Assembly (NCBI RefSeq): GCF_003992615.1
Contig: NZ_RZMY01000003.1
Location: 64,501 to 128,500 of the forward strand
Reading direction: 5' to 3'
Source: Flagellimonas beolgyonensis
Lineage (GTDB): Bacteria > Bacteroidota > Bacteroidia > Flavobacteriales > Flavobacteriaceae
DNA: 64,000 nucleotides
Of this stretch, positions 9,067 to 17,608 are shown piece after piece (the stretch's first letter is position 1; each line of letters starts with the position of its first letter). The position numbers were made by a program, and so were the translations under genes. The notes under the pieces were generated by a model. It was not told the DNA's origin and made no database searches. It saw only the letters and a program-made list of their open reading frames with translations.

Positions 9067-11448
9067 GTGGTTGAAATAAAGGCTCTTTTTCGGCGATTAT
9101 GGGTCCTTGTTACCACGCATAGGATCAAAGCAATAGTTTTCGTTGCTGTGCTGCTCCTGTGGTGGTTTTCCTTGCCCAACCATTTGTTCAGCGACCCCAC
9201 TTCAACAGTGGTCAACAGTTCGGATGGCATGTTGATCGGGGCCCGTGTTGCGAGCGATGGACAATGGCGTTTCCCCGAAATGGATTCCGTACCAGAACGC
9301 TATAAACAAAGTGTATTGTTGTTTGAAGATGAATACTTTTATAGCCACCCTGGATTTAATCCCATATCTATTTTAAAAGCCATCGGTCACAACCTGACCA
9401 AGGATTCCAGAAGGGGCGGCAGTACCATCACCCAACAGGTGGTGCGCTTAAGTCGAAAGAACAAGGGCCGGACCTATTGGGAAAAAGTCATCGAAATTGT
9501 AATGGCCACGCGATTGGAAGTACGCCACTCCAAAGATGAAATTCTTCGGCTATATGCGTCCTACACCCCTTTTGGCGGCAATGTTGTGGGGTTGGAAACC
9601 GCATCTTGGCGGTATTTTGGTATTCCGGCACATGAACTCAGCTGGGGCCAGGCCACTGCCTTGGCCGTATTACCCAATGCTCCTTCGCTTATTTTTCCCG
9701 GGAAAAATGAAAAGGCATTTTTGGAGAAGCGTAATCGCCTCTTGAATAAGTTGAATGAAAAGGGCATCATAGACCAGACCACCTATGATTTGGCCTTGGC
9801 GGAACCCTTGCCCCAAAAACCTGTCCCACTACCGGATTTGGCATCGCATTTAACCGAACGAATTCGACTGGAACATCCGGGAAACAGGATAAACACATCC
9901 CTCGACCGAAATCTTCAAAGGCAGTTGAACCTCTTGGCAGAACGCCAGTACCAACAACTTAAGGGCAATGAAATCCACAATTTGGCCATTTTGGTCTTGG
10001 ATGTGGAAACCCGAAAAGTTTTGGGGTATGTGGGAAATGCTCCTTCGGGTAAAGAACATGCCAGTTACGTGGACATCATTACCAAGAACAGAAGTACCGG
10101 AAGCACCTTAAAACCTTTCCTATTTGCTTCCATACTGGATGAAGGCCAGTTGCTTCCACACAGTTTGGTAGCAGACGTGCCTACAGTGATCAATGGGTAC
10201 CAACCACAAAATTTTGACAAAAAACATCGGGGTGCCGTTACCGCAAGTAGGGCAATATCCCGATCCTTAAACATCCCGGCCGTTCGGTTGCTTCGGGAAT
10301 ATGGCTTGGAGAAATTCTACAACAAGCTCAAAAAAATGAAGGTGAACGCTTTGAACAAGCCTGCATCCCATTATGGGCTTTCCCTTATTTTGGGTGGTGG
10401 TGAAAGTTCCCTTTGGGAAGTGACTTCCACCTATGCTGCCATGGCTTCAACCTTAAATCAATTTGTTGACCAATCGAGCACCTATCGCATAAACGAATTT
10501 TTACCTCCTACTTATGTAAATGATAGGACCATTGATTTTGGCGCCACCCAGTTTGAACCGACAGTACTGGGTGCGGGCGCCATTTACAGCACTTTCCAAT
10601 CCATGTTTGAGGTTAACCGTCCGGAAGGTGACGAAAACTGGCATTTCTTTGATTCGGCACAACCTGTAGCCTGGAAAACAGGGACCAGTTTCGGGTTTAA
10701 GGATGCCTGGGCCGTAGGGGTAACCCCAAAATATGCCATTGGAGTATGGGCAGGCAACGCCGATGGGGAGGGAAGACCCGGCCTGACAGGAATAACAGCT
10801 GCCGCCCCTTTATTTTTTGAGATATTGGAAACTTTACCCCCCAGTGGTTGGTTCCAAGAGCCTTTTGATGATCTCATGGAACTTGAAGTATGTACTCAAA
10901 GTGGGTACCGCGCTTCCGTTTATTGTGATGATATAAAAAAGGAGCTGGTGCCCCTGCATGGTAGCCGCACCGGTCCCTGCCCTTACCATCATCAATTGTT
11001 TTTGGATGCGTCGGAACAGTGGAGGGTCAATTCAGAATGTTATCCCATGGAAGAAATGGTGGCCAAAAATTGGTTTGTTTTACCACCGACCTTGGAGTAT
11101 TATTACGCGCAGACCAATCCCAATTATAAACAATTGCCTCCCTACTTGGCCAATTGCGCCACCTCAGAAAGCCAATTGATGGAGTTTATTTATCCTAAAA
11201 AAAATGAGGCCATTTTGCTACCCAAGGATATGGGTGCTAAAACCTCAGGGGTTGTTTTAAAATTGGCCCATCAAATGGCCGATGCAACCGTATTTTGGTA
11301 TGTGGATGAGCGCTACGTGGGCAAAACAGAAAATTTCCACGAACTAATTCTGGAATTGGAACCGGGAGCATATATCCTAACAGCAGTGGATGATAAAGGA
11401 AACAGTAACCAGCAACCTATGGAGGTCAGGAAAGCCTCTGCCAATTGA
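9067..11448 (+). CDS. pbpC: Penicillin-binding protein 1C (bifunctional peptidoglycan synthase)
   Basis: A 793-residue class A penicillin-binding protein. A membrane anchor (about 20-38) is followed by a GT51 glycosyltransferase domain with EDEYFYSHPGF and RGGSTITQQ, motifs of the moenomycin-sensitive transferase. The transpeptidase domain has S-T-L-K (SxxK, in STGSTLKPF), S-L-N (SxN) and K-T-G (WKTGTSFG). The C-terminal Cys-rich region matches the BiPBP_C extension typical of PBP1C. It would polymerise and possibly cross-link peptidoglycan on the outer face of the inner membrane. The only in-frame start near the upstream stop is GTG at 9067, one base after the macroglobulin TGA, so translation is probably coupled. 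The overlapping ATGATG is in another frame and hits a stop after five codons. Confidence 0.93.
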   Translation: MVEIKALFRRLWVLVTTHRIKAIVFVAVLLLWWFSLPNHLFSDPTSTVVNSSDGMLIGARVASDGQWRFPEMDSVPERYKQSVLLFEDEYFYSHPGFNPISILKAIGHNLTKDSRRGGSTITQQVVRLSRKNKGRTYWEKVIEIVMATRLEVRHSKDEILRLYASYTPFGGNVVGLETASWRYFGIPAHELSWGQATALAVLPNAPSLIFPGKNEKAFLEKRNRLLNKLNEKGIIDQTTYDLALAEPLPQKPVPLPDLASHLTERIRLEHPGNRINTSLDRNLQRQLNLLAERQYQQLKGNEIHNLAILVLDVETRKVLGYVGNAPSGKEHASYVDIITKNRSTGSTLKPFLFASILDEGQLLPHSLVADVPTVINGYQPQNFDKKHRGAVTASRAISRSLNIPAVRLLREYGLEKFYNKLKKMKVNALNKPASHYGLSLILGGGESSLWEVTSTYAAMASTLNQFVDQSSTYRINEFLPPTYVNDRTIDFGATQFEPTVLGAGAIYSTFQSMFEVNRPEGDENWHFFDSAQPVAWKTGTSFGFKDAWAVGVTPKYAIGVWAGNADGEGRPGLTGITAAAPLFFEILETLPPSGWFQEPFDDLMELEVCTQSGYRASVYCDDIKKELVPLHGSRTGPCPYHHQLFLDASEQWRVNSECYPMEEMVAKNWFVLPPTLEYYYAQTNPNYKQLPPYLANCATSESQLMEFIYPKKNEAILLPKDMGAKTSGVVLKLAHQMADATVFWYVDERYVGKTENFHELILELEPGAYILTAVDDKGNSNQQPMEVRKASAN

Positions 11449-11450
11449 AC

Positions 11451-12752
11451 CTACTTTTTCCGCATAAAAATGGTAATGGGCACCCCGGTGAAATCAAAGT
11501 TGTCCCGTAGTTTGTTCTCCAAAAATCGTTTGTAGGGATCACGCACATATTGGGGCAAATTGCAGAAAAAGGCAAATTGCGGATACGGCGTGGGCAACTG
11601 GGTGCAAAACTTGATCTTCACAAACTTCCCCTTGTAGGCTGGTGGCGGTGTATGCTCGATAATAGGGAGCATGATGTCGTTCAGTTTTCGGGTCGGAATC
11701 TTTTTGGAACGGTTTTTATAGACCTCCACAGCCGTTTCTATAGCCTTGAATATACGTTGTTTGGTCAAAACAGAGATGAACAAGATCGGCACATCCTCAA
11801 AAGGGGAAATCACCTCTTTGATTTTGGCGGTATATTCCTTGACAGAATTGGTTTCCTTCTCCACCAAGTCCCATTTGTTCACCAAGATCACAATGCCTTT
11901 GTTGTTGCGTTGGGCCAACCAAAAAATATTCTGAACTTGACCGTCAAAGCCTCGGGTGGCATCCAGCATCAAGATACACACGTCGCAATGCTCTATGGCA
12001 CGAACGGATCGCATTACCGAGTAAAACTCGAGGTCTTCCTTCACCTTGGACTTTCTTCGGATACCTGCTGTATCTACCAAATTGAACTCAAACCCAAAGC
12101 GGTTGTATTTGGTGTCTATACTGTCCCTTGTGGTACCAGCTATGTCGGTTACAATGTACCTGTCCTCTCCTATCAGTGCATTGATAAAAGATGATTTACC
12201 GGCATTGGGCCTTCCCACCACTGCGAACCTGGGCAATTCACTTTCTTCCTCCTTAACATCGGGCAACACTTCCACCAAAGCATCCAGCAATTCCCCCGTT
12301 CCACTTCCGTTGATGCTGGACAAGGTGTAATATTCCCCCAGACCCAGGGCGTAAAATTCCACCGCATCGGCTTCACGTTGGGCATTATCCACTTTGTTTA
12401 CGGCCAAAAAAACGGGCTTTTCGACGCGGCGTAATAGCTTGGCCACATCTTCATCCATGCCGGTAACCCCAGCTTCAACATCGACCATAAAAATGATGGC
12501 ATCCGCCTCATCGATGGCCAACTCCACTTGCCTGTCTATCTCCTTTTCAAAAACATCATCACTTCCCAAAACATAGCCACCTGTATCAATCAACGAAAAT
12601 TCCTTTCCGTTCCAATCGCTTTTTCCATAATGGCGATCACGGGTCACCCCACTCACAGCATCCACGATGGCCTCTCGGCGTTGGATCAATCTGTTGAAAA
12701 AAGTGGATTTCCCAACATTGGGTCTCCCGACTATGGCTACAATAGCTCCCAT
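11451..12752 (-). CDS. der: Ribosome biogenesis GTPase Der (EngA)
   Basis: A tandem GTPase needed for 50S ribosomal subunit maturation. The first G domain begins with GRPNVGKST close to the N terminus and includes DTGGY and NKVD. The second begins near residue 175 with GRPNAGKSS and has DTAGI and NKWD. A C-terminal KH-like domain ends in FMRKK. Length is about 433 residues, normal for Der. I take the ATG at 12752 (MGAIVAIVG), because the two extra residues from the ATG at 12758 are not typical. It converges on pbpC with only 2 bases between the stop codons, so it probably has its own promoter on the 12753-12829 side. Confidence 0.95.
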   Translation of the reverse strand: MGAIVAIVGRPNVGKSTFFNRLIQRREAIVDAVSGVTRDRHYGKSDWNGKEFSLIDTGGYVLGSDDVFEKEIDRQVELAIDEADAIIFMVDVEAGVTGMDEDVAKLLRRVEKPVFLAVNKVDNAQREADAVEFYALGLGEYYTLSSINGSGTGELLDALVEVLPDVKEEESELPRFAVVGRPNAGKSSFINALIGEDRYIVTDIAGTTRDSIDTKYNRFGFEFNLVDTAGIRRKSKVKEDLEFYSVMRSVRAIEHCDVCILMLDATRGFDGQVQNIFWLAQRNNKGIVILVNKWDLVEKETNSVKEYTAKIKEVISPFEDVPILFISVLTKQRIFKAIETAVEVYKNRSKKIPTRKLNDIMLPIIEHTPPPAYKGKFVKIKFCTQLPTPYPQFAFFCNLPQYVRDPYKRFLENKLRDNFDFTGVPITIFMRKK

Positions 12753-12829
12753 CTGCATTAAAATTTTGGCAAAAGTACCATTTATTATGAAGAAAAATTG
12801 ATACCTTTTTTCATCACTTTCAATTGATT

Positions 12830-13333
12830 ATGAGCGAACTGACCAATGAGATCGTTTTAAGGCCCCGTTTCCACGTCACTTTAAAGACGGAAATAGAGCA
12901 ATTGCAAGAGTTTTTTGATGCGATGAACCGCAATGGGTTTTTGATCAATCGATTGGACGAGCACATCTATATCCGGTTCAAAAAGGCCGATACCAATTTT
13001 TGGACGCCCCAATTGCATTTGGAACTTTCATCCTACGAAAAGGGTATCAGTAACATTCGTGGGGTATTTGGCCCTAATCCCACCCTTTGGACCTTTTTTA
13101 TGTTCCTTCATTTTGGCGTGGGGACTTTGTTCATCATTTTGGGCATATTTGCCTATTCCAAACATTCGTTGGGGAAAGATGTGACCCTTTGGCTTTTGGG
13201 CATGTTTTTATTGGTAGTGGTCTGGATAGCCCTTTATGCTTTTGGCCGATTGGGAAAATCGAAAGGGGAAGGACAAATGAACCAGTTGAAACAGTTTTTC
13301 AGGGATACCATTTCGGGATTTCAGCGTATCTAA
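12830..13333 (+). CDS. Small hypothetical membrane protein with two transmembrane segments
   Basis: About 167 residues from the ATG at 12830; a TTG two codons upstream is the alternative start. The N-terminal half is soluble, with a basic/acidic mix reminiscent of a small alpha/beta domain. Two hydrophobic helices follow, around WTFFMFLHFGVGTLFIILGI and LWLLGMFLLVVVWIALYAF, then a short basic cytoplasmic tail. I recognise no catalytic motif. The gene sits between the oppositely oriented der and era GTPase genes. Its stop is 3 bases from the era stop. Function unknown. Confidence 0.75.
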   Translation: MSELTNEIVLRPRFHVTLKTEIEQLQEFFDAMNRNGFLINRLDEHIYIRFKKADTNFWTPQLHLELSSYEKGISNIRGVFGPNPTLWTFFMFLHFGVGTLFIILGIFAYSKHSLGKDVTLWLLGMFLLVVVWIALYAFGRLGKSKGEGQMNQLKQFFRDTISGFQRI

Positions 13334-13336
13334 TGT

Positions 13337-14218
13337 TTACCCGTTATAGCCAAACCGTCTCAACTGCTGGGCATTGCTTCGCCAATTTTTATTGACCTTC
13401 ACAAACAGTTCAATGTGCACTTGTTTGGCAAAGAATTTCTCGAGGTCTTTGCGGGCCTGCACCCCCACTTTTTTAAGTGCACTCCCTTTATGACCGATAA
13501 TGATACCCTTTTGGGTATCGCGCTCCACCATGATCACCGAACGGATACGGATAATGTCCTCATCCTCCAAAAACTCCTCTGTTTCCACCTCAACGGCGTA
13601 GGGAATCTCCTTTTTATAATTGAGCAATATTTTTTCACGAATGGTCTCGTTCACAAAAAAACGTTCCGGTTTGTCCGTTAATTGGTCTTTAGGGTAATAA
13701 GGCGGTGCTTCAGGCAGCAATTCCAGGATGCGCTCGAACACTTCCTTGACATTAAAATTTTCGAGGGCGGAAATAGGATGGATCTCTGCCTGGGGCAACT
13801 GTTCCTGCCAGTAGGCCATTTGTTCTTCCAACTGCGCTTGGTCGGAAGTATCAATTTTATTGAGTAAAAGTAGGACCGGGATTTTGCTGTTCTGGATTTT
13901 TTTGAAAAAAGCTTCATCCTTTAACGCCTTTTCTCCGATTTCCACCATATACAAAAGTACATCGGCATCCTCGAAGGCCGATTTTACAAAATCCATCATC
14001 GAGGTCTGGAGTTCGTAGGCCGGTTTTATGATTCCAGGCGTATCGGAAAGGATGACCTGAAAATCCTCCCCATTGACAATACCCAAAATTCGGTGCCTTG
14101 TTGTTTGCGCCTTGGAGGTGATTATGGACAATTTTTCGCCCACAAAGGCATTCATCAACGTGGATTTGCCCACATTGGGATTACCAATAATATTTACGAA
14201 ACCTGCCTTATGCCCCAC
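13337..14218 (-). CDS. era: GTPase Era
   Basis: A 293-residue Era GTPase that binds 16S rRNA and helps 30S assembly. The G1 motif GNPNVGKST is near the N terminus, followed by DTPGI (G3) and NKID (G4). The C-terminal half carries the KH RNA-binding domain with IIGHKGSALKKVG. The start is a GTG at 14218-14216; an in-frame stop lies just upstream, so no ATG option exists. The start overlaps the 3' end of the symporter gene by 11 bases, implying translational coupling and cotranscription from the symporter side. Confidence 0.95.
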   Translation of the reverse strand: MGHKAGFVNIIGNPNVGKSTLMNAFVGEKLSIITSKAQTTRHRILGIVNGEDFQVILSDTPGIIKPAYELQTSMMDFVKSAFEDADVLLYMVEIGEKALKDEAFFKKIQNSKIPVLLLLNKIDTSDQAQLEEQMAYWQEQLPQAEIHPISALENFNVKEVFERILELLPEAPPYYPKDQLTDKPERFFVNETIREKILLNYKKEIPYAVEVETEEFLEDEDIIRIRSVIMVERDTQKGIIIGHKGSALKKVGVQARKDLEKFFAKQVHIELFVKVNKNWRSNAQQLRRFGYNG

Positions 14219-15572
14219 CTTCTTTCAATTTTTTAAAGTACTTCTTCGATGCTGCGTTCACCTTTGGTGAAAGATACAAAACTGCGATCATGTTCGGAAT
14301 GACCATCAATGCATAGGATAGGTCAATGAGATTTTTCACCAATTGTAGGGAAGCCACAGCGGCAAAAACAACCATCACCACAAAAAATACATTGTACCAC
14401 TTTCCTATTTTCGGAGTGGTCAAGAACGATAAACTTTTCACGCCATAATAAGAATAGGTAAACAACGTGGATAGGGCGAATGCCGTAACGATGATCATCA
14501 GAAGCACATCCCCCATACCGTACAATGTTTTTTCAAATGCCGTCATGGTCATGGTGATGCCACTTCCCTCTTCCAAATAAGCACCACTTAAAATAATGAC
14601 CACTGCAGTAAAGGTACAGACCATAATGGTATCGATAAACGGACCCAACATGGCCACAAGGCCTTCCTTTGTTGGCTCATCGTTTTTGGATTGCCCATGA
14701 TACATAGGGGCACTGCCCAAACCTGCCTCATTGGAAAACATGGCCCTACGGACACCTATGATCACCAATCCCCAAAAGCCGCCGGTAACCATGGTATCAA
14801 AGTTCCAGGCCTCCACCAAAATCATTTTAAGGGCCGGCCAAACATCCCCAGCATTACTGGCCATCACAAAAATGACTGCCAGAAGATATACCCCGACCAT
14901 GAAGGGCACAATGGCCGATGCGACCTTGGCAATCTTCGTAAGTCCGCCGAAAATCACGATGGAGGTTATTATGGCCAAAAAGAAACCGATTCCCAATTTC
15001 CAATTGTACTCACTGGTGGCGAAGATGGTTTCATGCGGTTGAACTACACCCATGAAGGCCTCAGTAAATTGGTTGGCCGTAAACACGCCCAAAAACCCGA
15101 TCATTCCGCAGATACTAAAAAATACGGCCATGGGCTTGGCCCATTTACCCATTCCTTTGGTGATATAGAACATAGGACCGCCCTGTAAGTGACCTTCTGC
15201 ATCGGTAGCTCGGAACATAATGGCCAAACTACCTGAATAAAACTTGATTCCCATACCCAAAAGGGCTGTCATCCAGATCCAAAATACCACTCCGGGGCCA
15301 CCATCGTGAATGGCGATGGCCACACCGGATATGTTCCCCAGACCTACCGTTGCAGCCACTGCTGCCGATAATGCCTGAAACGATGTTACATCTCCCTTGG
15401 CATTTTTGTCGTCGTATTTACCGGAAACCACTGCCAAAGCATGACCAAAATAACGGTAAGGTGCAAATCGGGAGTAAAAGACCAAAAAAAGTCCCCCGCC
15501 AATAAGCAGGATAAACATGGGCCACTCCGTATAAGGAAGTAAAGAAGATATTAATTCATTTAAACCATCCAT
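14208..15572 (-). CDS. Sodium/alanine (AGCS family) symporter
   Basis: A multi-pass inner-membrane carrier of the alanine/glycine:cation symporter family, importing small neutral amino acids with Na+. The family signature is around VAATVGLGNISGVAIAI, with GMGIKFYSGSLA and MFSNEAGLGSAPMYHG further on. About ten hydrophobic helices can be counted, and 454 residues is normal for the family. I prefer the ATG at 15572 (MDGLNELISS) over the GTG at 15590. Its last 11 bases overlap the start of era, so the two are probably one transcript. Pairing with era has no obvious functional reason. Confidence 0.9.
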   Translation of the reverse strand: MDGLNELISSLLPYTEWPMFILLIGGGLFLVFYSRFAPYRYFGHALAVVSGKYDDKNAKGDVTSFQALSAAVAATVGLGNISGVAIAIHDGGPGVVFWIWMTALLGMGIKFYSGSLAIMFRATDAEGHLQGGPMFYITKGMGKWAKPMAVFFSICGMIGFLGVFTANQFTEAFMGVVQPHETIFATSEYNWKLGIGFFLAIITSIVIFGGLTKIAKVASAIVPFMVGVYLLAVIFVMASNAGDVWPALKMILVEAWNFDTMVTGGFWGLVIIGVRRAMFSNEAGLGSAPMYHGQSKNDEPTKEGLVAMLGPFIDTIMVCTFTAVVIILSGAYLEEGSGITMTMTAFEKTLYGMGDVLLMIIVTAFALSTLFTYSYYGVKSLSFLTTPKIGKWYNVFFVVMVVFAAVASLQLVKNLIDLSYALMVIPNMIAVLYLSPKVNAASKKYFKKLKEGGA

Positions 15573-15711
15573 ATATTTTAAAAAATCCACAAGGTAATCA
15601 TTTTAGTTCAAGCTAAAGAATCTATATGTTTTCCCAATAAACCCCAACTAAAAACAACCCAATTTGAGGACCAAAATATTTTTAGTTAACTTAGAAATCA
15701 AAATTAGAATT

Positions 15712-17214
15712 GTGGGGAAAAGAATATCAATCCTTTGCTTAATTATTGGTGTACTTAGCACAGCATGTGAAAAGGACCAAACACCAAAAGAGACCTTTTA
15801 TTCCTTGACCATAACAACGGATACCGGTGGCAGTGTCGACATTGATTCCGGTGAATATATTGAAGGTACCGAACTCTCAATTACGGCAACCGCAGACACC
15901 AACTTTGAGTTTGAAAAATGGAGTGGCGATATTAATTCGACCTCACCTGTGATCGATGTTACTGTGGACAAATCAATTAACCTACACGCCAACTTTATAG
16001 AAAAAATAAATGAGGAACCCGAAAAAGCGGAAGCAGAAGTCACGTATTTGAATGCCGAACTAATTGATGATTCCGGTTACATTTTTGCAATAGAAAATGG
16101 GCAAAACAGTTGTTATTTAGTGGACCATGACGGAAACAAAGTTTTTAGTTGGACTTTTGACAGAGTATTGGGCCAAGACATTGAAATTACTCCTGAGGGC
16201 AATCTTTTGGGCCTTTTCAAGGTTGATGCCCCTCCTATTGCCTTTGGCGGTCAAAGTGGCATTATAAGGGAAATAGACAAAGAAGGTAATGTCCTTTGGG
16301 AATATGTACTTGCAACCGAGAATGAAATCACACATCACGACCTTGTACAGATGCCAAACGGTAATATTTTAGTTCTCGTTTGGGAAAGAATCCCCCTGGC
16401 AGAAGCGAGCTCGATTGGCTTGAACAGCACAACGGATATTTTCACTGAGAAAGTAATTGAAATAAATCCAGATTCCGATGAAATAGTGTGGGAATGGAAA
16501 AGTTGGGACCATATTGTGCAAGATTTTAATTCCGAACTGGATTCGTTTGGAGACCCAGGGTTGGAGAAGAATAAAATCAATATTCTTTATGCAAATTCGG
16601 ATGTACATGAATTTGTGGCATCTGGAGATGTTATGCATGCCAACGGTATTGACTATTTACCTGAAAAGGATATTATAGTGCTGAGCATAAATTTTTTCAG
16701 TGAGGTTTGGATCATCGATCACAGTACCACAACGGAAGAAGCAAGAACGAGCAGTGGTGGACAATTTAACAAAGGTGGCGATTTATTGTATCGCTTTGGC
16801 AACCAAAAAGTATTTGGAGACTTGGCCAAAACCAACATTTTTGATTTCAACCACAATCCTACCTTTATAACCAATGAAGGTCAAATAAGCTTATTGATTT
16901 TTAACAATAACAATGTTGCTGGGCAATCCAGTGCCATGGAGTTTTTGTTACCCGAAATAAATGAGACAACTCCAATTGGCACTGATCCTACTATAATTTT
17001 TGAGTTTACGGACAACACCTTGTTCTTTCCAAGAATTGGAGGTGCATCCAGGCTCCCCAATGGAAACACTTTAATTTGCGAGGGAGATTTTGGGTTTTGG
17101 GAAGTAACTTCCACTGGCGAAGTTGTATGGAAGTATGATGGATTGGGCAACCAATTTTGGAGAGGGGTATTTTATTCAAAAGATAGTCCAGAAATCGTCA
17201 ACCTGGGAATTTAA
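15712..17214 (+). CDS. Lipoprotein with InlB-type repeat and arylsulfotransferase-like propeller
   Basis: The preferred start is GTG at 15712, giving MGKRISIL... with a short hydrophobic stretch and a lipobox-like STAC (Cys19). A longer version from TTG at 15664 would bury this signal. Residues about 25-90 match a divergent InlB B-repeat (ITTDTGGSVDIDSGEYIEGT, then a WSGD motif). The remaining 400 residues resemble the arylsulfotransferase ASST beta-propeller family (HHDLVQMPNGNILVLVWE, SRLPNGNTLICEGDFG). True ASST transfers sulfate between phenolic compounds; whether this protein is an enzyme or a binding protein is not clear from sequence. It diverges from the symporter gene and is followed by the tRNA region. 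Likely outer-membrane-anchored. Confidence 0.78.
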   Translation: MGKRISILCLIIGVLSTACEKDQTPKETFYSLTITTDTGGSVDIDSGEYIEGTELSITATADTNFEFEKWSGDINSTSPVIDVTVDKSINLHANFIEKINEEPEKAEAEVTYLNAELIDDSGYIFAIENGQNSCYLVDHDGNKVFSWTFDRVLGQDIEITPEGNLLGLFKVDAPPIAFGGQSGIIREIDKEGNVLWEYVLATENEITHHDLVQMPNGNILVLVWERIPLAEASSIGLNSTTDIFTEKVIEINPDSDEIVWEWKSWDHIVQDFNSELDSFGDPGLEKNKINILYANSDVHEFVASGDVMHANGIDYLPEKDIIVLSINFFSEVWIIDHSTTTEEARTSSGGQFNKGGDLLYRFGNQKVFGDLAKTNIFDFNHNPTFITNEGQISLLIFNNNNVAGQSSAMEFLLPEINETTPIGTDPTIIFEFTDNTLFFPRIGGASRLPNGNTLICEGDFGFWEVTSTGEVVWKYDGLGNQFWRGVFYSKDSPEIVNLGI

Positions 17215-17306
17215 TTTGTTTGATGACCGTTGAAACCATACAGCTATTACAGACATCTGGTTTTTCAACTTTATCAAAACACAAAATAAACAAAAGCAGG
17301 TTTCTA

Positions 17307-17338
17307 TTGTGTAGAATTGTTTATTGTTTGTATATTTG
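17307..17338 (+). promoter_or_regulatory. Bacteroidota-type promoter of the initiator tRNA
   Basis: A perfect -7 box TATATTTG (TAnnTTTG consensus) lies at 17331-17338, with a TTG -33 element at 17307-17309 and a 21-base spacer. Transcription would start about 5 bases before the mature tRNA 5' end at 17349. Confidence 0.6.
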
Positions 17339-17348
17339 CCGTCCACAT

Positions 17349-17421
<73 letters not shown>

Positions 17422-17426
17422 CTAGG

Positions 17427-17456
17427 AAAGCCGAAGCAAATGCTTCGGCTTTTTTT
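17427..17456 (+). terminator. Rho-independent terminator after tRNA-fMet
   Basis: A 10-bp stem AAGCCGAAGC/GCTTCGGCTT with a 4-base loop is followed directly by a run of T, six bases after the tRNA. Confidence 0.85.
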
Positions 17457-17541
17457 ATGCATCTATCCAAAACTCTGGTTTTTAGCTTATTCCAATATCT
17501 TAAAAAGGTAAATTATTATCGGGGCTTACCTATTTTAATAG

Positions 17542-17584
17542 TTTGTTAACAATTTTAAGGTTTGGTTTTGCTAATTTGTTAACA
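17542..17584 (+). promoter_or_regulatory. Direct repeats TTTGTTAACA upstream of the membrane AraC-type regulator
   Basis: The 10-mer TTTGTTAACA occurs at 17542-17551 and again at 17575-17584, 33 bases apart (about three helical turns). Its core TGTTAACA is palindromic. The second copy ends 25 bases before the ATG at 17609. A third copy lies before the GH16 gene at 27414-27423. It could be an operator, or an extended form of the -7 promoter box. The rest of the 17457-17608 gap is AT-rich with nothing else recognised. Confidence 0.45.
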
Positions 17585-17608
17585 GAACTAATTCATCATC
17601 AATCAAAA

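Noticed and set aside
9061..9080. Possible frameshift joining the macroglobulin and pbpC genes
   Set aside because: The ATGATG start meets a stop after five codons, while the GTG at 9067 leads directly into a normal PBP1C N terminus. Both proteins are complete, so no error needs to be assumed.
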